Origin: Simkania sp.
GTDB taxonomy: Bacteria > Chlamydiota > Chlamydiia > Chlamydiales > Simkaniaceae
Direction: 5' to 3'
NCBI GenBank assembly: GCA_028279205.1
Contig: JANQSR010000201.1
Location: 1 to 12,082, forward strand
Length of the DNA: 12,082 bases
Below the pieces are notes generated by a model. It did no database searches. It saw only the letters and a program-made list of their open reading frames with translations, and was not told where the DNA came from. This document shows, in pieces, positions 6,370 through 12,082 of the stretch. Each line of letters opens with the position of its first letter. Positions within the stretch are counted from its first letter, which is position 1. A program made the position numbers and the translations under genes.

Positions 6370-7338
6370 TTAATTTTTAGCCCTATCGTACAAGTGACAG
6401 GCGATTTTATGTGTCGGCGAGACCCCCTTCCAGCTCGGTTTTTTTCTCTTGCAAATCGGCATTGCCTTGGGACACCGCTGGCAAAAAGCGCACCCCTCAG
6501 GGGGGGCGATCAGACTCGGCGGCTCCCCTTTGAGCAAAGCATGTGTGAGGCTGCGTTTTGAAGAGGATGCAAAAGAGGGGGCTGCAGTGAGCAACGCTTG
6601 GGTATAGGGATGGAGGGGATGGGTGTAGAGCTCAGAGCTTGAGGCTAACTCGACCAGGTTTCCAAGATACATCACCCCAATCCGATCTGAGAGATATTTG
6701 ACAATGGTTAGGTCATGAGAGATGAAGAGGTAAGAGAGTCCCATCTTTTTTTGTAATGTTTTGAGCAAATTGATGATCTGCGCTTGGATAGAAACATCTA
6801 AAGCAGCAGTCGGTTCGTCACACACAACGAGCTTGGGGTTTAATGCAAGAGCGCGTGCGATCCCAATTCTCTGCCTTTGACCCCCGCTAAATTCGTGAGG
6901 AAAGTGGTGAGCACTCTCTGGGCTTAACCCCACAAGGCTTAAGAGCTCAAAAACGCGCTTTTTTCTCCCTGTTGAAGAGCCCACACGGTGAATGCTCAGC
7001 GGTTCGGAAATGATCTTTTCAACCGTCATACGTGGGTTTAAAGAGGTGTAAGGATCTTGGAAAATATACTGCATGTGAGCGCGCAACTTTCGCATCTTTT
7101 TTAAGCTGCACTTGAGAATATTTTCCCCCTCGAAAAAGATGTCGCCACTCTCTGCTTTATAAAAGCGCATTAGAAGGCGTGCAAGTGTCGTTTTTCCACA
7201 TCCCGACTCACCAACAAGTCCAAAAGTTTCTCCAGGGTAAATGTTTAGAGAAACATTGTCGACAGCTTTGAGCCTCTTCTCTTTTACGCGAAAGGTTTTG
7301 GAGAGGTTTTTGATCTCTAGCAATGCTCTTTCTTGCAC
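6370..7338 (-). CDS. oppF: Oligopeptide ABC transporter ATP-binding protein OppF
   Basis: 322 residues, cytoplasmic ATPase paired with OppD. Seen: Walker A GESGCGKT (about 43-50), Q-loop IFQDPYTSLNPRM, signature EFSGGQRQR, Walker B VVCDEPTAALD, H-loop ISHD. The C-terminal extension HPLHPYTQALL and the cysteine cluster GCAFCQRCPKAMPIC...ACH are typical of the Opp/Dpp ATPase subfamily; in some members such Cys bind an iron-sulfur cluster. The start is GTG 7338-7336, with AAGGGG overlapping the oppD stop codon as Shine-Dalgarno, 3 bp after oppD. OppF is told from OppD mainly by gene order and the GLSYLFISHDLTIVKYLSDRIGVMYLG region. Confidence 0.94.
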   Translation of the reverse strand: MQERALLEIKNLSKTFRVKEKRLKAVDNVSLNIYPGETFGLVGESGCGKTTLARLLMRFYKAESGDIFFEGENILKCSLKKMRKLRAHMQYIFQDPYTSLNPRMTVEKIISEPLSIHRVGSSTGRKKRVFELLSLVGLSPESAHHFPHEFSGGQRQRIGIARALALNPKLVVCDEPTAALDVSIQAQIINLLKTLQKKMGLSYLFISHDLTIVKYLSDRIGVMYLGNLVELASSSELYTHPLHPYTQALLTAAPSFASSSKRSLTHALLKGEPPSLIAPPEGCAFCQRCPKAMPICKRKKPSWKGVSPTHKIACHLYDRAKN

Positions 7339-7341
7339 GTT

Positions 7342-8322
7342 TTACCCCTTCTTTCCATGGAGCCAACAGCGTGTCATCTGATTTTTTTTGACAGAGAAAA
7401 GGGAAGGCTTTTTCACAAAGCACTCTTTTCTGGCATGTTGGCACCTTTTAGCAAAATGGCATCCAGGCGGTTTTAAGGAGAGATCGGGAGGAGTTCCTTG
7501 GATCATGTAGAGGGGGTTTTCTCTCGGTGTATCTATCCGAGGAACGGCATCGATAAGGCTACGTGTATAAGGGTGTCTGGGGGAGTTGAAAAGGTCTTGA
7601 GTTGGTGCAATTTCGACAATCTCTCCTGCGTACATCACGGCAACACGGTCACAGAAACTTGAAACAAGGCTGAGATCATGGGTGACAAAAATAATACTCA
7701 TCCCCTCTTTTTGTTGAATTTTTTTGAGTGAATCTAAAATTTTAGCCTGGATTGTCACATCGAGTGCTGTTGTCGGCTCATCTGCGATGAGAATTTGAGG
7801 TTTTGCAACCGTTGCGATCGCAATCATCACCCTTTGTCTCATGCCACCACTCAATTCATGTGCATATTGGTTGTACCGGGACTTGGCATCCGGAATATCT
7901 AATTGGGTTAGAAGTTTGATGACCCGCTGCTTGATCTCATCCTTTTTTGCCCTTGGATAGTGGATCCTATATCCTTCTCCAACCTGCTTGCCGATTTTTA
8001 TGGTTGGATTTAAGGAGGTCATGGGATCTTGAAAGATCATTCCCATCTCTTTGCCCAAAAATGATCTGATCTCTTTTTGACTCTTTTTAAGCAGGTCTTG
8101 CCCCTTATAGAGGATCTCTCCTGATGAAATGGTTGCAACTTCAGAGGGTAAGAGGCGGGAGAGCGATTTGACCATCACCGATTTACCACACCCCGATTCT
8201 CCAACAATTCCAAAAGTTTCCCCCTTTTTCAAGTCAAAAGAGAGGTTGCGAACGGCGTAAATTTTCCTGTTTTCTAAGGAGAAATGGGTAGATAGGTTTT
8301 TAACAGATAATAAGGGGCTCAT
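7342..8322 (-). CDS. oppD: Oligopeptide ABC transporter ATP-binding protein OppD
   Basis: 326 residues, cytoplasmic ATPase that energises OppBC. Seen: Walker A GESGCGKS (about 43-50), Q-loop IFQDPMTSLNPTI, signature ELSGGMRQR, Walker B ILIADEPTTALD, H-loop VTHDLSLV. The C-terminal Opp/Dpp extension has SPRHPYTRSLIDAVPRID and a cysteine set GCHFAKRCQHARKEC...RCW. All ATPase motifs are intact, so it should be active. The ATG at 8322 overlaps the oppC stop (ATGA), indicating translational coupling. Followed 3 bp later by oppF. Confidence 0.94.
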   Translation of the reverse strand: MSPLLSVKNLSTHFSLENRKIYAVRNLSFDLKKGETFGIVGESGCGKSVMVKSLSRLLPSEVATISSGEILYKGQDLLKKSQKEIRSFLGKEMGMIFQDPMTSLNPTIKIGKQVGEGYRIHYPRAKKDEIKQRVIKLLTQLDIPDAKSRYNQYAHELSGGMRQRVMIAIATVAKPQILIADEPTTALDVTIQAKILDSLKKIQQKEGMSIIFVTHDLSLVSSFCDRVAVMYAGEIVEIAPTQDLFNSPRHPYTRSLIDAVPRIDTPRENPLYMIQGTPPDLSLKPPGCHFAKRCQHARKECFVKKPSLFSVKKNQMTRCWLHGKKG

Positions 8323-9221
8323 TTTCGGAGCCTTGGGTCAAAAGCATCGCGCAGCCTATCTCCGATGAGATTAAAAGAGAAGAGTGTGAGAGTGATAAAA
8401 CAGGTGGGGAAAAAAAAGCGCCAAGGGTAGTAGCGCAAAGCGGAAAGTCCATCGCTTGCCATCGTTCCCCAGCTTGCCATTGGGGCCTGAATCCCCAAAC
8501 CGAGAAAGCTCAAAAAGACCTCACTAAAAATAGCGATAGGAATGGTGAATGTCATCGTCGTGATGATCGGTCCAACCGCATTTGAGATGAGGTGACGGAT
8601 GAGAATCCTCCACCTGCTTGCCCCAAGCATATAAGCGGCCATGACAAAATCATGTTGTTTAATTTGCAAAATCTGTCCTCGTACGATGCGAGCCATGTTG
8701 ATCCACCCTGTGATCGCTAGAGCGACAATCATAGTGAAAATTCCCGATTTCATGACCACCATGAGCAAGATCACGATCAAAAGATGGGGCAAGGAGTGAA
8801 GAATGTCTGCAATACGCATCATCAGTTCCTCAACTTTCCCCCCTATCATCCCTCCGAGAGCCCCATAGAAGATCCCTATAATCATATCGATCAGGGCAGC
8901 TGAGATGCCCATGAACAAAGAGATCCTTGCCCCCCACCAAATGCGTGTGAAAAGAGACCTTCCAAGCTCATCAGTGCCAAACCAAAACAGCTTGCTTGGC
9001 GGACTATTTTTCAGACTAAGATGGATATCGTAGTAAGCGTGTGAACTGATGCAGGGGATCAAGATGGCTCCCAAGATTAAAGAGGCGAGGAAGCAGAGGC
9101 TGAAGAAGGCTACTTTGTCTCTGAGAAGTTGGTGGCAGACCCGCTTCCAATGGGAGTTTTTACTCTTTTTCACATCGGTTTGAAACCGGGCTAAGCGGGA
9201 TGATCCGATCTTTTCTGTCAT
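8319..9221 (-). CDS. oppC: Oligopeptide ABC transporter permease OppC
   Basis: 300 residues, inner-membrane permease. Long charged N-terminus, first helix about 36-58 (VAFFSLCFLASLILGAILIP), then an external segment with FGTDELGRSLFTRIWWGARISL, the hallmark of OppC/DppC proteins. The EAA coupling loop at about 194-214 (MAAYMLGASRWRILIRHLISN) contacts the ATPases. Later helices and the ending EVFLSFLGLGIQAP...WGTM and DRLRDAFDPRLRK are also typical. The ATG at 9221 overlaps the oppB stop by 4 bp. Complete, no disruptions. Confidence 0.95.
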   Translation of the reverse strand: MTEKIGSSRLARFQTDVKKSKNSHWKRVCHQLLRDKVAFFSLCFLASLILGAILIPCISSHAYYDIHLSLKNSPPSKLFWFGTDELGRSLFTRIWWGARISLFMGISAALIDMIIGIFYGALGGMIGGKVEELMMRIADILHSLPHLLIVILLMVVMKSGIFTMIVALAITGWINMARIVRGQILQIKQHDFVMAAYMLGASRWRILIRHLISNAVGPIITTMTFTIPIAIFSEVFLSFLGLGIQAPMASWGTMASDGLSALRYYPWRFFFPTCFITLTLFSFNLIGDRLRDAFDPRLRK

Positions 9222-10150
9222 CGCGTCCCTTTTGAGTTAATCCGAATTCTAGGATCGACCCAAGTATAGGCGATGTCAACCAAAAAAACGATGATAAGCA
9301 GGATGGAGCTATAAAAAACGGTAATTCCCATGATGAGTGTGTAATCCCGGTTGGCAATGCTCTTCACAAGCCAACCACCTAGTCCAGGGATTCCAAAGAT
9401 TTTTTCGATGATAAAACTGCCCGTCAAGACTGAACTTGATAGCGGACCCAAATAGGTAATGACAGGTAAAAGGCTATTTTTAAGAACGTGCTTGAAAATA
9501 ACTTTTTTTTCAGAAAGCCCCTTTGAACGGGCTGTCTGAACATAATCTTGCTCAAGCTCCTCGATCATTTTGGAACGGGTCAGTCGAGCGATAAAGGCTA
9601 TTGGAAATGCGGCTAAGGAGAAGGAGGGGAGTAAAGTATGGGAAAAACTTCCCCAGCGTGCAATAGGGAAAAGGTCGAGTTTCATCGCAAAAACAAACTG
9701 AAGAATAGTCGCTATAATAAATCCAGGAGCAGAAATACCAATAATTGAGAGGAGGGTGCACAGGTGATCTTGCCATTTCCCCCTGTGAGTGGCTGCAAAA
9801 GTTCCGATTAAAATGCCCAGGAAAAGGGAGATTAAGAGGGCTTGGATGCCGAGCAAAAAAGAGACGTGAAACCCCTCTTTGATAATTCCAAAAACTGTTG
9901 TCCCTTCATATCTGAGAGAGGGACCCAAATCACAGGTGATCAAACCTTTGATATACTTTCCATATTGAACATACCACGGTTTATCAAGGCCGTAGTGACG
10001 GTTTAAACTCTGCAATACCTCTTCAGGGATTTCCCGCTCGTCGACAAATGGACTGCCAGGAACTGCTTTCATCAAGAAGAAGGTAAGAGAAGAGATAAGA
10101 AACAAGGAGAGAAAAAGCACGAACACTTTACGGAGGATGAAAGAGTACAT
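9218..10150 (-). CDS. oppB: Oligopeptide ABC transporter permease OppB
   Basis: 310 residues from ATG at 10150. It begins MYSFILRKVFVLFLSLFLIS, the usual OppB/DppB first helix. AVPGSPF and the YGLDKPWYVQY region follow, and the EAA loop (QTARSKGLSEKKVIFKHVLKN, about residues 205-225) contacts OppD/F. The end AYTWVDPRIR is typical. With OppC it forms the peptide channel of the inner membrane. The frame extends upstream to a TTG at 10207, adding 19 atypical residues (MIVLGSRCFC...), but a sigma70-like promoter with its -10 inside that extension makes the TTG start unlikely. The Shine-Dalgarno for 10150 is poor (GAG directly adjacent). First gene of the leftward cluster. No oppA (peptide-binding lipoprotein) gene lies in the window. 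Confidence 0.9.
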   Translation of the reverse strand: MYSFILRKVFVLFLSLFLISSLTFFLMKAVPGSPFVDEREIPEEVLQSLNRHYGLDKPWYVQYGKYIKGLITCDLGPSLRYEGTTVFGIIKEGFHVSFLLGIQALLISLFLGILIGTFAATHRGKWQDHLCTLLSIIGISAPGFIIATILQFVFAMKLDLFPIARWGSFSHTLLPSFSLAAFPIAFIARLTRSKMIEELEQDYVQTARSKGLSEKKVIFKHVLKNSLLPVITYLGPLSSSVLTGSFIIEKIFGIPGLGGWLVKSIANRDYTLIMGITVFYSSILLIIVFLVDIAYTWVDPRIRINSKGTR

Positions 10151-10191
10151 CTCGGAACTTTTTTCTCGCCATATTGAACAAAAACAGCGCG

Positions 10192-10220
10192 ATCCTAAAA
10201 CAATCAATTTATTTTGTCAA
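10192..10220 (-). promoter_or_regulatory. Sigma70-type promoter of the opp-ispH cluster
   Basis: On the minus strand: perfect -35 TTGACA (10220-10215), 17-bp spacer, -10 TAGGAT (10197-10192; 4 of 6 to TATAAT). Predicted transcription start is near 10185, giving a ~35-base leader before the oppB ATG at 10150. It is the best promoter match seen in the window. Confidence 0.62.
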
Positions 10221-10342
10221 AGGTTATAACTTGAAGAGCAAACTATTTTTTTTGAATATTAAATAAATTTAATTTTATTGAATTAAAACAAGGTTTTTTG
10301 ATATTATATGAATATAAAAAAACTATTTAAAATAGGGGAATG
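10208..10342. other. AT-rich divergent control region with inverted repeats
   Basis: The stretch between oppB and the rightward unit is extremely AT-rich, especially 10245-10335. It holds two overlapping perfect 7-bp inverted repeats: ATTAAAT-AA-ATTTAAT (10258-10273) and TTTAATT-TTATTG-AATTAAA (10268-10287). They flank and overlap the -35 of the candidate rightward promoter. This could be a repressor or nucleoid-protein site, or simply the chance result of AT-richness. Confidence 0.45.
10278..10307 (+). promoter_or_regulatory. Candidate rightward promoter for the leader ORF / exported protein
   Basis: TTGAAT (10278-10283; 4 of 6), 18-bp spacer, TATTAT (10302-10307; 5 of 6). The start would be near 10314, about 29 bases before the ATG at 10343. 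In such AT-rich DNA a match of this quality is not rare, but the position is sensible for the genes that follow. Confidence 0.42.
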
Positions 10343-10489
10343 ATGCATAGCATAAATCAGGACTTAACATCGACTAAACAGCGATTAAATGGAAACCAAA
10401 CAGAGAGTTGCCCAGTTGAGCAAAACATCTCAAATCTTCCATGTAATAATCTATCACCACTTGAACAGTTGCGATTCAAGAATGAATAA
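10343..10489 (+). CDS. Candidate 48-aa leader ORF overlapping the next gene
   Basis: ATG at 10343 has AGGGG at 10334-10338 (spacing 4; another ATG sits in frame at 10340), and the frame is open to TAA at 10487-10489. The product is polar and Asn/Gln/Ser-rich, beginning MHSINQDLTSTKQRLNGNQ and ending LSPLEQLRFKNE, with two Cys and no membrane segment or recognised domain. Its last codons overlap the start of the exported protein gene by 8 bases (ATGAATAA arrangement). The downstream start lacks a Shine-Dalgarno of its own, which suggests translational coupling. It may be a true small protein, a leader peptide, or the frameshifted remnant of a longer N-terminus. Confidence 0.4.
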   Translation: MHSINQDLTSTKQRLNGNQTESCPVEQNISNLPCNNLSPLEQLRFKNE

Positions 10490-11084
10490 AAAGAAAATTT
10501 CAGTACCTAGAATAATCTTGCTCCTGTTGATCTCTTGTAGCCTGTTTTTGGGAGTTTACAAATCGGACACCCTTTTCAAAGGGGCTAGGGCTCGATCAGG
10601 CGACTCTCCAGGTATCGAAACATGGTCTAAATTTATTCCCCAAAAGAAAAGCTTCTCCATCTTTTTTCCGAGCAAGCCTGAGTACAGCTTGAAAGAGTTG
10701 ACCATTCCCAAATCGGAAGACAAGTTGGTCTGCCATGAGTATCGATGCAAAGATAAAAGCAGTATCATCTCTGTAAGCTACACGCTCTTCCCCGATCATT
10801 GGCTTAAATGGGGAGATAAAATGTTTTTGAAAGGGGTTTTGAAGTTCTTGGTCGCCGATCTTGGAGGTGCCCACCTTTCTGATCAAAACAGTTGCGAGTT
10901 CAAATCTTATCCCTCTTTAAACTTCAAGCACTTCTCAGGTGAAAGGGAGACAAAGGGGAAGCTCATTCTCTGTGGCAATACCCTCTACAAAGTTGAGATT
11001 TCCTATCCAACTCATAAGTGTGACCAAATCGATCGGCAGATTGCCCAGTTTATTGACTCGTTTGAGCCTAGCGATATCTCATAA
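10482..11084 (+). CDS. Exported protein of unknown function, possible lipoprotein
   Basis: 200 residues from ATG 10482. The N-terminus MNKKKISVPRIILLLLISCS has a charged head and hydrophobic core like a signal peptide; LISC at 16-19 could be a lipobox, though hydrophobicity continues past the Cys, so an uncleaved anchor is also possible. The rest (about 45-200) resembles an uncharacterised single-domain fold seen in exported bacterial proteins: SFSIFFPSKPEYS (compare F-V-FPGKP), a central VSYTLFPDHW strand, then GAHLSDQNSCEFKSYPSLNF, GKLILCGNTLYKVEISYP, and the end IAQFIDSFEPSD. A longer frame begins at ATG 10389, but its 31 extra residues would precede the signal peptide and have no Shine-Dalgarno, so I prefer 10482. 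Convergent with the next gene, 26 bp apart, with no clear terminator. Confidence 0.7.
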   Translation: MNKKKISVPRIILLLLISCSLFLGVYKSDTLFKGARARSGDSPGIETWSKFIPQKKSFSIFFPSKPEYSLKELTIPKSEDKLVCHEYRCKDKSSIISVSYTLFPDHWLKWGDKMFLKGVLKFLVADLGGAHLSDQNSCEFKSYPSLNFKHFSGERETKGKLILCGNTLYKVEISYPTHKCDQIDRQIAQFIDSFEPSDIS

Positions 11085-11110
11085 AAGAGAAGAGATGTTC
11101 CGTGTAAAAA

Positions 11111-11581
11111 CTATACCCCTTTCTCCGAGTTTGCGTTTAGCTTCTGATAAATCGCTACAGCAACGATGTAGATCGTTGCGGTCAAAACGACAAAGAGAGG
11201 GTAGAAAATCTTGGATACGTCCTCTTTGGCCACTTCGATCGTCAAGACAAGACCTTCGAGAGAGAGCGCAGATGCAATGATGATTGTGAATTTGGTCAAG
11301 GTTTTGCGCGACTGACTGGGAACCTGTTTTGCAACCCCTTTTTGCAAAACCTCTTCAATCATCAAATATTTGCCCACATCGACAACAGCCATAGAGAAGA
11401 CGATTAAACCAACTTCATCCAAAACCTTGTAGACCGTGTACGACCCAGAAATCATGTCGTTTAAAATGCTCCAAACAGAGGAGACCAGGATCGAAATAGC
11501 GATTAGATAGAGGACGCTACAACCAGCTATATAACTAAAGTTAGAAAAATTGATGATTGCTTTTTCTAGCCTACCTTTCAT
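11111..11581 (-). CDS. Small four-helix membrane protein, function unknown
   Basis: 156 residues with four predicted membrane helices, at about 20-42, 55-75, 94-117 and 123-146. A conserved-looking cytoplasmic loop lies between helices 2 and 3, with IEEVLQKGVAKQVPSQSRKTLTKF, then SLEGLVLTIEV in helix 3 and a final VAVAIYQKL. It resembles small uncharacterised proteins that I recall from other bacteria, often mislabelled or compared with PsiE-type proteins; I do not assign a role. Start: ATG 11581 with AAGG directly upstream. It lies 68 bp after the adenylate cyclase on the same strand and may share its transcript, which would hint at a membrane partner for cyclic-nucleotide signalling (inference only). 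Confidence 0.75.
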   Translation of the reverse strand: MKGRLEKAIINFSNFSYIAGCSVLYLIAISILVSSVWSILNDMISGSYTVYKVLDEVGLIVFSMAVVDVGKYLMIEEVLQKGVAKQVPSQSRKTLTKFTIIIASALSLEGLVLTIEVAKEDVSKIFYPLFVVLTATIYIVAVAIYQKLNANSEKGV

Positions 11582-11649
11582 ACCTTATCTCATAGGAAAA
11601 ATAGGGGGTAAAAGCAAGCAAAAGATAGAGCCTTTGATCAAATCGAAGG

Positions 11650-12082
11650 TTATATCTTGTGTTTGACCTTAAATTGACTGAGATTTTTTTGCACTTTCGG
11701 ATCAATGGCGTAAATCTGAACATTCTCTGTGCGTCCCCGAAGTTTGGTATCTTTTAGATCTTCAAAGACAAAATGCTCTTTGACCTTGTCGTGTATAGCC
11801 TTGGAAACAATGATCGGTTTGCCTGTTTTTTTAGACAATCTTTCAAGCCGAGAAGCAACATTGACGGTGTCACCGATGGCGGTGTATTCCATCCTTTTTT
11901 CGGAGCCGATGTTTCCCATGACCGCAAGGCCTGTGTGAATTCCAATTCCCATTGAGAGGGGGGGCTTGCCCTCTTTTGCCCACCTTTCACTGATCTCATC
12001 TAGCTTTAGGTGCATCTTTATGGCAGCCAAAACGGCGTGAAGCTCTTGAAATTCGTCATCTAAGGGGGCTCCAAATTCGGCA
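11650..12082 (-). CDS. Class III adenylate cyclase, 3' part (runs off right edge)
   Basis: Leftward frame open from the right edge (144 codons visible) to the stop at 11650; the N-terminus, including the first metal-binding Asp, is outside. Visible catalytic core: FGAPLDDEFQELHAV at the edge, GIGIHTGLAVMGNIGSEKRM, EYTAIGDTVNVASRLE (with the catalytic Asn and Arg) and LRGRTENVQIYAID at the end of the domain, followed by a short basic tail ending KVKHKI. The position that is Asp in class IIIa adenylyl cyclases is Thr here (EYTAIG), the mark of class IIIb enzymes, several of which respond to bicarbonate/CO2. It should make cAMP from ATP. Any HAMP, GAF or membrane domain would lie upstream of the visible part. 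A TTG at 12030 is only an internal codon. Confidence 0.92.
   Translation of the reverse strand, partial: AEFGAPLDDEFQELHAVLAAIKMHLKLDEISERWAKEGKPPLSMGIGIHTGLAVMGNIGSEKRMEYTAIGDTVNVASRLERLSKKTGKPIIVSKAIHDKVKEHFVFEDLKDTKLRGRTENVQIYAIDPKVQKNLSQFKVKHKI

Noticed and set aside
10389..10481. 31-residue N-terminal extension of the exported protein from ATG 10389
   Set aside because: No ribosome-binding site, and it would place a polar segment ahead of a clear signal peptide that starts MNKKK at 10482.
11631..11649. Hairpin CCTTTGAT-CAA-ATCGAAGG just after the cyclase stop as its terminator
   Set aside because: In the leftward RNA the 8-bp stem has a C-A mismatch and only an interrupted T-rich stretch follows; too weak to call.

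Overview
The window looks like chromosomal DNA from a member of the Chlamydiae, most likely an amoeba-associated ('environmental') lineage rather than Chlamydia proper. The pointers are the RNase HIII gene next to a short RodZ-like helix-turn-helix/membrane protein (from memory, the CT008-CT009 neighbourhood of C. trachomatis), a Ser/Thr kinase fused to a formylglycine-generating-enzyme-like (FGE-like) domain (an architecture I associate with chlamydial Pkn1), and ispH beside an opp peptide transporter. The moderate G+C by eye and the class III cyclase would suit a Waddlia/Parachlamydia-type genome. The assignment is inference, because no rRNA or other taxonomic marker is present. I see no insertion sequence, phage gene, CRISPR array, tRNA or rRNA.

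Left part (1-3335). The 5' part of rnhC runs leftward off the window edge. A 338-bp divergent gap follows; it holds one candidate Cys-rich mini-ORF with an ideal Shine-Dalgarno. Then comes a rightward pair: a rodZ-like gene and, 15 bp later, a 667-residue kinase/FGE-like fusion. This fusion is the most unusual gene here. Its catalytic HRD Asp reads Gly, its alpha-C Glu reads Asp, its activation segment is much enlarged, its FGE-like domain lacks the two FGE active-site cysteines, and a run of ten G lies in the linker, where a one-base slip in either direction would remove the FGE-like half.

Middle part (3336-10207). Six leftward genes are tightly packed in transcription order oppB-oppC-oppD-oppF-ispH-(APC permease/UspA fusion). 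OppB/C/D overlap by 4 bp (ATGA), oppD-oppF are 3 bp apart, oppF-ispH 17 bp and ispH-permease 52 bp. OppBCDF form an inner-membrane peptide importer without a local substrate-binding protein. IspH makes IPP/DMAPP, and the permease probably moves amino acids. A good sigma70-type promoter lies at the head of the cluster, positioned so that oppB must start at its internal Met rather than at an upstream TTG. A second, weaker signal (TATAAT) lies before the permease.

Right part (10208-12082). A very AT-rich divergent control region separates oppB from a rightward unit. That unit is a 48-codon candidate leader ORF with a good Shine-Dalgarno, whose end overlaps the start of a 200-residue exported (possibly lipoprotein) gene. 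Converging on it are a small four-helix membrane protein of unknown function and, upstream of that, the 3' end of a class III (probably IIIb-type) adenylate cyclase that continues beyond the right edge.
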